From: Methanobacteriota archaeon
Lineage (GTDB): Archaea; Thermoplasmatota; Poseidoniia; Poseidoniales; Thalassarchaeaceae
Assembly (NCBI GenBank): GCA_002727275.1
Contig: PBWO01000021.1
Location: forward strand, 2,214-12,629
Length of the DNA: 10,416 nucleotides
Reading direction: 5' to 3'
In this document: one piece after another, positions 1 to 7,700 of the stretch
How positions within the stretch are numbered: the first letter of the stretch is position 1
Layout of the letters: every line of letters starts with the position of its first letter
The notes under the pieces: generated by a model
The model's database searches: none
What the model was told of the DNA's origin: nothing
The model's input: only the letters and a program-made list of their open reading frames with translations
Program-made: the position numbers and the translations under genes

Positions 1-672
1 CTCCAAAGCCTCGAGGTAATGTTTGCCACTTGTCTTGGCATCGATCGGGATTGCACCATCTCCTGGCAATCGAACGACCATGTCCGGAATGAGTCCCCCG
101 GCACCTTTCTGCTCGAGGAAGTCAGTGTGTTTTGTCATACCTGCCATCTCAAGGAGGTTGCGTAGCGCGACCTCGCCCCAGTCGCCACGAACACTAGAGC
201 TCTTGCGCAGGGCAGTGGACAGGTTCGATGCTTCAGTACCGAGCTTGTCCGCACGCTCACCTAACGTCCGAATCTGGCGCTTAATTCCAGAATACGCGTC
301 GATACGCTCCTTTTCGAGATTCTGAGTTGCCAAATCAAGATTCTCTAGAGTCTTGGTCATGGGGCCAATCAATTCGTCAAGCTCCTTTCTTCGGGCCTCG
401 TGATCCTTCTGTGCAGCAGTCTCAGTCCTCCCAAGCCTCTCCTCAGCGAGCTTCAGGAAATCCTCGGAGTTCTGCCTACCTATCTCCGTGGCTAGATTAC
501 TAATCTCTGCCCTAACTCTATCCTCATTGGCGGCCACAGCCTGCTCTTTTGCTCGGACCCTCTCCTCTGAACGAATCAAATCCTTACCGACTATACTGCT
601 CTTGAGCATCCATCCGAGACCTCCTCCGATCACTAGGCCTAGTATGGTATAAGCCAGCCCCATCGCTTCCAT
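1..672 (-). CDS. rmuC: RmuC-family DNA recombination protein (N-terminal part, 3' end outside window)
   Basis: Reading leftward from ATG at 672, 224 codons stay open to the window edge, so the C-terminus is missing. Residues about 5-23 form one hydrophobic, Gly-rich N-terminal membrane segment. Residues about 25-125 are charged, Glu/Arg/Ala-rich and look like a long coiled coil. From about 155 the RmuC core starts: RGDWGE (163-168), then LRNLLEMAGM (170-179), PDMVVRLP (196-203) and IDAK (210-213). This is the RmuC signature, with an acidic residue and a Lys in a PD-(D/E)XK-nuclease-like core. RmuC proteins are membrane-tethered and in bacteria limit recombination between inverted repeats; the mechanism is poorly defined. 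Met4 (661-663) is an alternative start. The gene is divergent from the downstream methyltransferase. The family assignment is firm; its role in an archaeon is inferred. Confidence 0.9.
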   Translation of the reverse strand, partial: MEAMGLAYTILGLVIGGGLGWMLKSSIVGKDLIRSEERVRAKEQAVAANEDRVRAEISNLATEIGRQNSEDFLKLAEERLGRTETAAQKDHEARRKELDELIGPMTKTLENLDLATQNLEKERIDAYSGIKRQIRTLGERADKLGTEASNLSTALRKSSSVRGDWGEVALRNLLEMAGMTKHTDFLEQKGAGGLIPDMVVRLPGDGAIPIDAKTSGKHYLEALE

Positions 673-774
673 GTTAGAAGCATAATACTCCAGAGTACTT
701 GAACTCTACAGGATTTTACTCGTCATTATGGAAATCTGGAACAGATTTTCTTAGGTGTTTACTCTCCCGGGGTC
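673..774. promoter_or_regulatory. Divergent intergenic promoter region
   Basis: These 102 bp separate the start of the minus-strand rmuC from the plus-strand methyltransferase, so both promoters must lie here unless they extend into the genes. On the plus strand a weak AT-rich stretch (about 743-752) sits near -26 of the ATG at 775, which would fit a TATA box of a nearly leaderless transcript. An imperfect inverted repeat, AGAGT..C..G.ACTCT (692-707), lies upstream of rmuC. Neither start has a Shine-Dalgarno sequence. The element assignments are weak; the promoter role follows mainly from gene orientation. Confidence 0.35.
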
Positions 775-1389
775 ATGAGAGTCCGTAGGCTGGCTATGTT
801 ATTGTCGGGACTAATCCCTCACCCTTGTGGAGTAGTCGAGCTTGAGCAATACTCTACGGACGGCAATCTAGCCGCGCGCTGGTTAGTTGACATTGCTACA
901 TTTGGAGATCTCAATCATGGGGACACAATTGCTGACCTAGGTTCTGGGAATGGAGTTTTGGGGGTTGGCGCTCTAGCCATGGGTGCAGGGAGAGCAATAC
1001 TCATTGAAGCTGATCAGGAAGCTTGCAACACGGCCTTAACAAATATCGAACAGTCGGGCTTTAGTGGGTCGGCTGTAGTGATTCAAGCCAGCCTTGGAAT
1101 TGACTCGATTGACATCGAATCTGCTGATGTCATAATTAGTAACCCGCCATGGGGAAGACAGTCCCCAAAGGCCGACCGTCCATTCCTCGATGCCATCCTG
1201 TCTTCGGGAATTACTGCGCATCTAATGCACAGTGCTGAGGCAAGCCACATCGAGCCTCTGTTCGAGGAGCACGGTTGGGCCGTTGAGAGATACGGCGAGG
1301 CCGACTTTGCACTGCCAGCAACGTACTCTCATCACAGCAGACAGAGAGGAAAGACTAGAGCCGCCTTCTGGCGCCTAGTTCCACCGTGA
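775..1389 (+). CDS. METTL5-like archaeal RNA N6-adenine methyltransferase (COG2263 type)
   Basis: This 204-residue class I SAM-dependent methyltransferase covers the usual length of archaeal METTL5-like proteins. The visible order is LEQYSTDGNLAA (23-34), the Y-x-T-x4-A substrate/SAM entry signature of this group; the glycine-rich SAM loop DLGSGNG (54-60); acidic D80 after strand 2 (IEAD); and the catalytic NPPW (123-126), the [N/D]PP[F/Y/W] motif of amino N6-adenine methylases. The C-terminus, FALPATYSHH (178-187) followed by basic residues, resembles the METTL5 C-terminal motif. Human METTL5 makes m6A in 18S rRNA; the archaeal substrate is probably rRNA but that is inference. Its TGA overlaps a possible GTG start of the next gene at 1386, and the next gene encodes an RNA exosome subunit, which supports an RNA role. 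There is no upstream Shine-Dalgarno sequence. Confidence 0.82.
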   Translation: MRVRRLAMLLSGLIPHPCGVVELEQYSTDGNLAARWLVDIATFGDLNHGDTIADLGSGNGVLGVGALAMGAGRAILIEADQEACNTALTNIEQSGFSGSAVVIQASLGIDSIDIESADVIISNPPWGRQSPKADRPFLDAILSSGITAHLMHSAEASHIEPLFEEHGWAVERYGEADFALPATYSHHSRQRGKTRAAFWRLVPP

Positions 1390-1445
1390 GCCTACGGCTC
1401 ATCTGGGCCGGACCGTTCATAGGGGATTGGTCGGTCGGCGGGCCG

Positions 1446-2705
1446 ATGACAGCTGATGTAGGCGACTTCGTCACACCCGGTTCGAGTGTCTCTATGCCAG
1501 ATGGGACAGAGGCCGGGCATGGGATTCACTCCGATTCATCCGGCTCAGTAGCAGTCGTTTCAGGAACTCTAGTCCACAGTGGCGGTACAATCTCAGTCGA
1601 TTCTTCTCGTCCATCTGTCAACTCACCTCAGATTGACGATGTAATTATTGCCGTAGTCAATCGAATTAATCCTAAGACCGCCGAGGTCAGAGTACTCCAC
1701 ATCGAAGATAAAGAGGGAGGTCACAGAGATGTCCCGGCGGAGGAACTGTTCGCTGACATCTACGTCACTAATTTTGTTGACCGGTTCTTACCCTCTGCTG
1801 GCGATGCGATGCGAAAGAGGGACATCGTACGCGCTCGTATTACCGAACTTGAACCAATGATGAAGGCAACCACTCGAGACAGCCCCGAATTGGGCGTACT
1901 CCACGCGATTTGTCCACAGTGTGGACTGAACCTTGAGTCTAGTAACAAAACTCCAGATTTCAACGTCGCTTGCTCTCGCTGTGACTACACTGGATACAGA
2001 GTCCTTTCAAACGGCTTTGGACACGGACATTCTCTAGGTGAAGACATTCAGAATCTGAACCGCCCCGGTTCTCGCTGGTCCACCGAGGCGGAGGCAATGC
2101 TGGGGCATGATGGTGCTCGCCCCTATCTTTCTCCAGTTGCCGACCACCGCAGAGGGATGTCACATGAAATCCCGGAGTCGATTCGACGCCAGCGTGCCGC
2201 CCAAGCAGGAGGTGGCAGAGGAGGCAGGCCGAGAAAGGAGATGCACCCTACAACATGCACTCTTTGCGGAACCAAAACTGAGGTTCCGTTCAAGCCTACT
2301 CCTGGAAAGCCAATAAGATGCCGAGACTGTATGGACAAGGTCAAGGAAGGCAAGGCTACGAAGGAAGAACTCGCCAAGGAAAGGGAGACCTTGCTGGCTG
2401 CTAGATCCAAGGCCGAAGAGTCAATGGGAGTCAAGCTGTTCGTGGGAGGATTGTCTTACGATGCAACCGAGGATGAACTCAGAGAGATTTTCTCAGCCCA
2501 CGGGGAACTCAAGGAAACTCACATTGCGACAGACAAAGAGACTGGTCGCTCGAAAGGATTCGCATTCGTGACCTTCTCGAACAAGAAAGAAGGCATGGCA
2601 GCAATCAAGAAACTCAACGAAACCGAGATTCATTCTCGTAAGATTACGGTGCAAGAATCAAAACCAAACCCGAGCCGCGGTCGCCGCCACCCTCGTCGAA
2701 ACTAG
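1446..2705 (+). CDS. csl4: Exosome subunit Csl4 fused to a CxxC-x17-CxxC zinc ribbon and an RRM
   Basis: Csl4 is the RNA-binding cap subunit of the archaeal exosome, bridging DnaG and the Rrp41/Rrp42 ring. Starting at ATG 1446 (419 aa) the protein opens with VGDFVTPGSSV, matching the family's N-terminal PG motif. An S1-like domain follows (about 62-145), then the zinc ribbon CPQC (156-159) and CSRC (176-179). Archaeal Csl4 normally ends here at about 180-200 residues. This protein continues with a linker, a basic AT-hook-like GGRGGRPRK (256-264), a second ribbon CTLC-x17-CRDC (271-295), a charged helix, and a C-terminal RRM. The RRM has RNP2 LFVGGL (331-336) and RNP1 KGFAFVTF (370-377), and the tail is Arg-rich. 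GTG 1386 would add 20 residues and overlap the upstream stop; ATG is preferred because it fits the family N-terminus. The Csl4 and RRM identities are strong; the joint function is unknown. Confidence 0.85.
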   Translation: MTADVGDFVTPGSSVSMPDGTEAGHGIHSDSSGSVAVVSGTLVHSGGTISVDSSRPSVNSPQIDDVIIAVVNRINPKTAEVRVLHIEDKEGGHRDVPAEELFADIYVTNFVDRFLPSAGDAMRKRDIVRARITELEPMMKATTRDSPELGVLHAICPQCGLNLESSNKTPDFNVACSRCDYTGYRVLSNGFGHGHSLGEDIQNLNRPGSRWSTEAEAMLGHDGARPYLSPVADHRRGMSHEIPESIRRQRAAQAGGGRGGRPRKEMHPTTCTLCGTKTEVPFKPTPGKPIRCRDCMDKVKEGKATKEELAKERETLLAARSKAEESMGVKLFVGGLSYDATEDELREIFSAHGELKETHIATDKETGRSKGFAFVTFSNKKEGMAAIKKLNETEIHSRKITVQESKPNPSRGRRHPRRN

Positions 2706-2740
2706 CGAAGTGGTAATACCTCTAGCCCACACGTCCGGGC

Positions 2741-4507
2741 GTGGAACAACTAGAAGGCTGGCTTGTCCTAGATGGATATGAGGACGAGCCCGCTGCCTTT
2801 GGAGTCCCAAACTATCTTGGCTTCCACATTAGGTACATCTGCGGTGTCCTCGAGTCTCGTGGAATACCGTATACTTACATGACGATAGATGAGTGGAGAA
2901 TGCACCACAAGGCACGCCTATCTGACCCAGGTGCAAGAGAATCTCTCCGCAGCGAACTATCGCAGCTCAAGGGAGCGGTGATTCTGGCCGGAGCCATAGT
3001 TCCTGGGAAATATGTCAGAGGCACCCCAATTAGTCGCAAGGAAATCGATGAGGTGCTTTCTATTCTCCCTTCGGCCTCTCCGGTGCTTTGTGGTGGTTGG
3101 GCGATACGCCATTGGAGGTATGACGGCTGGACTCCATTACGCTCCAACCTATTCTGCGCAGTTCAAGACACCGATGCAACTCTAGACCATTTCATCTCAA
3201 CAGGAAACTGGGGGCATCAAAAGAGAACTCCTGAGCAGTGGTCAAGATGGGCACTTTCGGGTGCCTCTTCAAAGGCAGTATTGGACCACCCTGACCTGAT
3301 TACAGAGCATGGTTCTCCAGGTCCACTGACTTATGAGATCGAATTGTACCAGGGTTGTGTGCGATTCAAACGCGGCTGCAAGTTCTGTATCGAGCCGAAG
3401 AAGGGATTGCCTCTTTGGCGCTCCGAGGAGGATGTACTGAGTGAGATTGCAGGGGCCTTGGATTCAGGAGTTGCCAACATCAGAATAGGAGGGGCTACAG
3501 ACATCTATACTTACAAGGCAGAAGGCGTAGAGGATTTGGAGTATCCAATTCCCAATCCAGAGCCAATAGCCAAAGTTTTGCATGGTGCGCGTGAGGATGA
3601 AAGACTCCAAATTCTGCACGTCGACAACGCGAACCCCTCTATTGTCGCAGAGAACATTGAACCATCGACTGAGATTACCAGAACTCTCGTGGACACGCTA
3701 TCCGACGGAGCAGTCCTCTCGTTTGGACTCGAGTCAGCAGATCCGGAAGTACTCGAGCAGAATTGGCTGAACTGCGACCCCGAACAACTCAAGATTGCTG
3801 TGAGGCACATCAATGAGTTTGGCAGAGGCAGAGGTCAGAGAGGCCTTCCTCAACTGCTACCGGGCCTCAATTTCATCGCCGGTTTGAATGGCGAGACAGA
3901 AGAAAGTTACCGGATGAATCTGGAACTTCTGAAGTCCATCAGATTAGAGGGACTTTGGCTTAGAAGAATCAATATCAGACAGGTCGAGGGGCAGGGCTTC
4001 CAAGAGATACCCGAGAAGGCATTCAAGAAATTCAAATTGAAGGTCAGAAATGAGATCGACAGCCCCCTATTGGAGGAGATGCTACCGGCTGGAACTATCC
4101 TACGAGACATCTGGTGGGAGGCCCAAGATGACCGAATTCGCAGGCCAGAACAGGTCCTTGACCCGAAGTATCGAGATCAGAGTATCAGGGGGAAGCCTGG
4201 AGTTACTTTCGGAAGGCAGATTGGAGCATATCCGATTCTGGTCGGAGTTCCTTACAGGATTCCTCTCGAAACATCCTCTGACATCATGGTGACAGGTCAC
4301 GGCAAGCGGAGTATCACTGGTGTCGAAATGGGACTCGATGTGAACACTGCGACACAACATCAGTTGCAATCGATACCCGGAATCAGCAGCAAAGGCGCAT
4401 GGCGATTAATCTCAGCACGCGCGCGCGAGGAAGATGGAAAATTCGATTCTGTAGAAGAAGCATTCAATGCTGCGGAACTCGAACTCCCGCAATACTGGAA
4501 GGGGTAA
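2741..4507 (+). CDS. Archaeal radical SAM protein with C-terminal helix-hairpin-helix (COG1031-like)
   Basis: This 588-residue protein starts at GTG 2741, 35 bp after csl4, with no Shine-Dalgarno sequence. Residues 1-165 form an alpha/beta N-terminal domain containing FGVPNYLG and VILAGAIVPG; it could be a Rossmann-like or B12-binding-type fold, but no cobalamin DxHxxG motif is seen. The Fe-S motif is YQGCVRFKRGCKFCIEPKKG, with C206, C213 and C216 (C-x6-C-x2-C instead of C-x3-C-x2-C). RIGGATDIYTY and later LSFGLESADPEVL match the radical SAM barrel. Residues about 531-575 (LDVNTATQHQLQSIPGIS) are a helix-hairpin-helix of the ComEA type, suggesting nucleic-acid binding. The architecture matches the uncharacterised archaeal COG1031 Fe-S oxidoreductases. 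The substrate is unknown; with RNA-related neighbours and the HhH, RNA modification is a reasonable guess only. Confidence 0.85.
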   Translation: MEQLEGWLVLDGYEDEPAAFGVPNYLGFHIRYICGVLESRGIPYTYMTIDEWRMHHKARLSDPGARESLRSELSQLKGAVILAGAIVPGKYVRGTPISRKEIDEVLSILPSASPVLCGGWAIRHWRYDGWTPLRSNLFCAVQDTDATLDHFISTGNWGHQKRTPEQWSRWALSGASSKAVLDHPDLITEHGSPGPLTYEIELYQGCVRFKRGCKFCIEPKKGLPLWRSEEDVLSEIAGALDSGVANIRIGGATDIYTYKAEGVEDLEYPIPNPEPIAKVLHGAREDERLQILHVDNANPSIVAENIEPSTEITRTLVDTLSDGAVLSFGLESADPEVLEQNWLNCDPEQLKIAVRHINEFGRGRGQRGLPQLLPGLNFIAGLNGETEESYRMNLELLKSIRLEGLWLRRINIRQVEGQGFQEIPEKAFKKFKLKVRNEIDSPLLEEMLPAGTILRDIWWEAQDDRIRRPEQVLDPKYRDQSIRGKPGVTFGRQIGAYPILVGVPYRIPLETSSDIMVTGHGKRSITGVEMGLDVNTATQHQLQSIPGISSKGAWRLISARAREEDGKFDSVEEAFNAAELELPQYWKG

Positions 4508-4585
4508 CCACAGTTGATGCATTAGCGCCCGAGAGGCAGGAATAGTCATATTGCCGAGATAAGCGCTGAACTCTAATTGACTGCT

Positions 4586-4601
4586 GTCGGACATGTCCGA
4601 C
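4586..4601. promoter_or_regulatory. Perfect 16-bp palindrome, candidate operator or terminator hairpin
   Basis: GTCGGACATGTCCGAC reads identically on both strands. It could be a dimeric regulator's operator, as it directly abuts the TATA-like TAATGTATTT at 4602-4611, at the place where the BRE and TFB would bind. Alternatively, as RNA it folds to a 6-bp stem with a CATG loop followed by T-rich bases, which could end the upstream transcript. The sequence alone does not decide between these. Confidence 0.45.
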
Positions 4602-4611
4602 TAATGTATTT
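4602..4611 (+). promoter_or_regulatory. Putative TATA box of the giant surface-protein gene
   Basis: TAATGTATTT is the most AT-rich decamer close upstream of the ATG at 4639. Its centre is about 32 bp before the start codon, which fits an archaeal TATA box driving a transcript with a very short leader. The lack of a Shine-Dalgarno sequence before 4639 agrees with this. It is a positional inference without a strong consensus match. Confidence 0.3.
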
Positions 4612-4638
4612 GCCACACTAGGGCTGTGATGTGAGATA

Positions 4639-4719
4639 ATGGACAAGATTGGGAAGAGAGGAATTGCAATACTGGTGCTGATGGTCATGGTCATGGCAGT
4701 TCCAGAGGGGGCCTTCGCA
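4639..4719 (+). other. Signal peptide of the giant surface protein
   Basis: Residues 1-27 show a basic n-region (K3, K6, R7), a hydrophobic core of Ile/Leu/Val/Met (8-21) and a small-residue cleavage site AFA before Y28. This is a classical Sec signal peptide. There is no lipobox Cys at the site, so a lipoprotein is unlikely. Confidence 0.85.
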
Positions 4720-7700
4720 TATAGCGGAGGTAAAACCGGCTCATCCAGTTCTGGATGTGGAGGCGGATCTTGTCATGGGGGTGCGAATACTGTAACCCCG
4801 ACTCTATCCACAGGCATTCCATCTTCGGGATATTCTGCTGGAGTAGTTTATTCCCTTACCATAGGCGGAACTGGAGGAGTTTCTGGGACTAAGGGCGGAT
4901 TCAATCTAGACTCATCCCTGGGATCATTTTCGAATCCTGGTTCCAATGTGCAGATAGTAAGTGGAGAGGTAACTCACTCAAACTCAAACTCTAGAACATG
5001 GACTATAGATTGGACAGCACCTTCTACTGGTTCTGGCGATGTAACCTTCCTACTCGCACTAAATTTCGCAGATGGAAATGGCGGAACTTCCGGAGACTCT
5101 TGGGGGGCCGACTCATGGACATACTCAGAAGCGACTTCGACTACTGTGAATTGGAGTTTGAATCAACCCGGATCCGATCGAGGCTCAGTATTCAGTAACT
5201 CAATCCTATACCTAGATTCTGGCTCTCCAACTCTGGTTTTAGATAACGGCTCGACAGTTACCTTTGCATCTGGCACTGGAGGGGGATACCCATTGTTTAT
5301 CGAAGGTGATGTGGCTTCGGTAGCGGGCGATTGCTCCATATTGAGGAACTTATCCTTGCATTGTAGTGGCGACAATTCTTACGGACAATTAGGCCTAGGA
5401 TCAACTTCCCTAAGTAGCGGAATTGTAGACTTTGGAGCCAGAACCGCAGTGGCAATTACTGATGGGAATAATCACAATTGTGCAATTCTCGATGATGGTT
5501 CAGTACGATGTTGGGGCAGAAACAACCTCGGACAATTAGGAGATGCCAGCAATACGAACAAAATCTCTCCAGCCACGATAAATCTTGGATTCAATCGTAC
5601 CGCTGTTTCAATTTCGGCAGGAATCGATTTCACCTGCGCTTTATTGGACAACGGCAATATCAGTTGCTGGGGCGACAACTCCTATGGAATTCTAGCCGAT
5701 GGAACAACAACCAATTCCAATATTCCAGTAACGGTCAATCACTCAGCTGGGAACAGGCCGGTTTCGATTGCCAGTGCTGGAAAGAGCGTATGTGCGATTA
5801 TGGAGAACGGCTCAGTGCGGTGCTGGGGTAAGTCGTATACTGTTCTATCTTCGGGAGGGACAGTAACTAATGGTTCGATAGATATAGCCATTCCTTCAGG
5901 GAGGACTGCAGTGGAAATTGATGGTACTGCTTGGCACACCTGCGTTATTCTTGACAACTCATCGATGAATTGTTGGGGAGTAAATACCAATGGCCAGTGG
6001 GGAGATGGATCGTGCAGCTCAGTTACCTCTGGAAGCGGATGCTCTGGCACTGATTCAAACACTCCTGTGTACTCTGACCTATCTGGATCTGCAATTGCAA
6101 TTGCGACGGGAACAGATTCTACATGTGCGTTACTTGCTAACTATGACCTGCAGTGCTGGGGCGGCCAGTCAGGAGAGTTTGATGGAACTAGTGACAACCT
6201 CTTGCTACCACACACGATGAATTTCACTTTCGGTGCCTCTATTGCCTTCTCCGAGCAGGATTTCGATGGAGATGGAATATGGAATTCTCTTGATACTCAT
6301 ATGACGGGAGATGACGATGGAGATGGAGTGCCTTCTCCCACAGACCCTTATCCGAATAATCCAGCACGCTGGCTAAATTGCCCAGATGGACAATGGGGCA
6401 GAATAACTTGTAATTATTCTCCTGCAGGACACTATGCAACAGAGGGCGATTTGTACTACACACATTGCACAATAGGAACATACCAACCAGATATTGGCCA
6501 ATCGGAATGCCATCAAGCATCGGCAGGGAATATTGTAACCGGAATTGCTTCAGTTGACCAGACTTTATGCGCGCCTGGATCATATCAGCCACAGATAGGC
6601 CAGTCCACATGCGTTCAGGCATCACCTGGGAACTACTCTAGCCAGTCTTATGGCGATGCAGCAAACAACGGAACTGCCGTATCTCTGTCTCCTCGCAGTG
6701 CACTATACACTGGATCCATTCTTTCTTCAGGAGATTCAGCCGATTTGTATTCTATTGCAGTTCCGAGAGACCATGGAGTTACGGTCTCATTGATTACTCC
6801 TTCAGCATTCGATATCAACCTCGAATTAACTGACTCAAGTCTAAATTCAATCAACGATAGCTCATCAAATCCTGCGAATATCGCCGAAATCGCCTCCACA
6901 AACAATACTAATTTTTCATCGGGCACAACTCTTCTGATTTGGGTCAAACAAGCGAATAACTCGAGTTATGGAGATTATGAGATGACTCTATGGCTATTTT
7001 CAACTAATTCTGGCAACCATATTGGTAACTCGTCATATTCAATTTCTGCTGAACTCGGAATTTCTCAATATCAGTGCCCCACGGGAACGTATCAATCCCT
7101 ACCCGGTGGCAGAGCCTGTGACAGTGCCTCCGCTGGACATTTCGTATTTGGAACTGGAGCGCACTCACAACAACCATGCTCACCCGGAAACTACCAGCCT
7201 AGCACAGGACAGACAAACTGTCTAACTGCAACAACAGGAAATTATGTCTCAGGATATGGGGCCTCTGTTCAGACAGCTGCATCGCCCGGTTACTATGTCA
7301 ACTCAACCGGTGCAACCTCTCAAACCCCCTGCAGCGCGGGTACTTGGCAGTCTAGTTTTGGGCAGACAAGTTGCAATGATTCAGACCCTGGTCATTATGT
7401 GGCCACCGCCGGACAGAGTTCACAAATTGCCTGCTCACCTGGTAACTACCAACCGAATTCAAGACAAACTTCCTGTATCGATGCCAACCCTGGATTTTTC
7501 GTTCCGGGGTCGGCCTCTACCAATCAAACACAATGCAGCCCAGGAAGTTACCAACCTAATTCTGGACAGAGTTCCTGTCTGTATGCATCAGTTGGACATT
7601 TTGTCAGCACACCTGGCGCAATAGGACAGACTCCTTGCCCCATGGGATCATACCAGCCAGCAACTGGCCAAACCTCTTGCACTCCAGCTTCGCCCGGGAA

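Larger units (their letters stand above)
4508..4638. other. Intergenic region between radical SAM gene and giant surface-protein gene
   Basis: These 131 bp hold no convincing open reading frame or RNA gene. The right half has a perfect palindrome (4586-4601) and a TATA-like AT-rich stretch (4602-4611). This is the likely promoter of the giant gene and possibly also the 3' end of the upstream transcript. No long poly-T terminator was seen. Confidence 0.5.

Noticed and set aside
23..325. Plus-strand open frame of 100 codons at the left edge
   Set aside because: It is antisense to the clearly recognisable RmuC coding sequence and shows no domain features.
692..707. Imperfect inverted repeat AGAGT..C..G.ACTCT upstream of rmuC as an operator
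   Set aside because: Only 12 of 16 positions match and no similar copy was seen elsewhere in the window; too weak to call.
2090..2099. GGAGG followed by ATG inside csl4 as an internal start for a separate ribbon-RRM protein
   Set aside because: The gap between GGAGG and ATG is only 2 bases, the bases encode in-frame residues, and other genes here do not use Shine-Dalgarno starts.
4418..4427. Alternating CGCGCGCGCG stretch as a Z-DNA or regulatory element
   Set aside because: It lies inside the radical SAM gene and encodes an Ala-Arg helix of the HhH region; ten bases are too few to claim a structural role.
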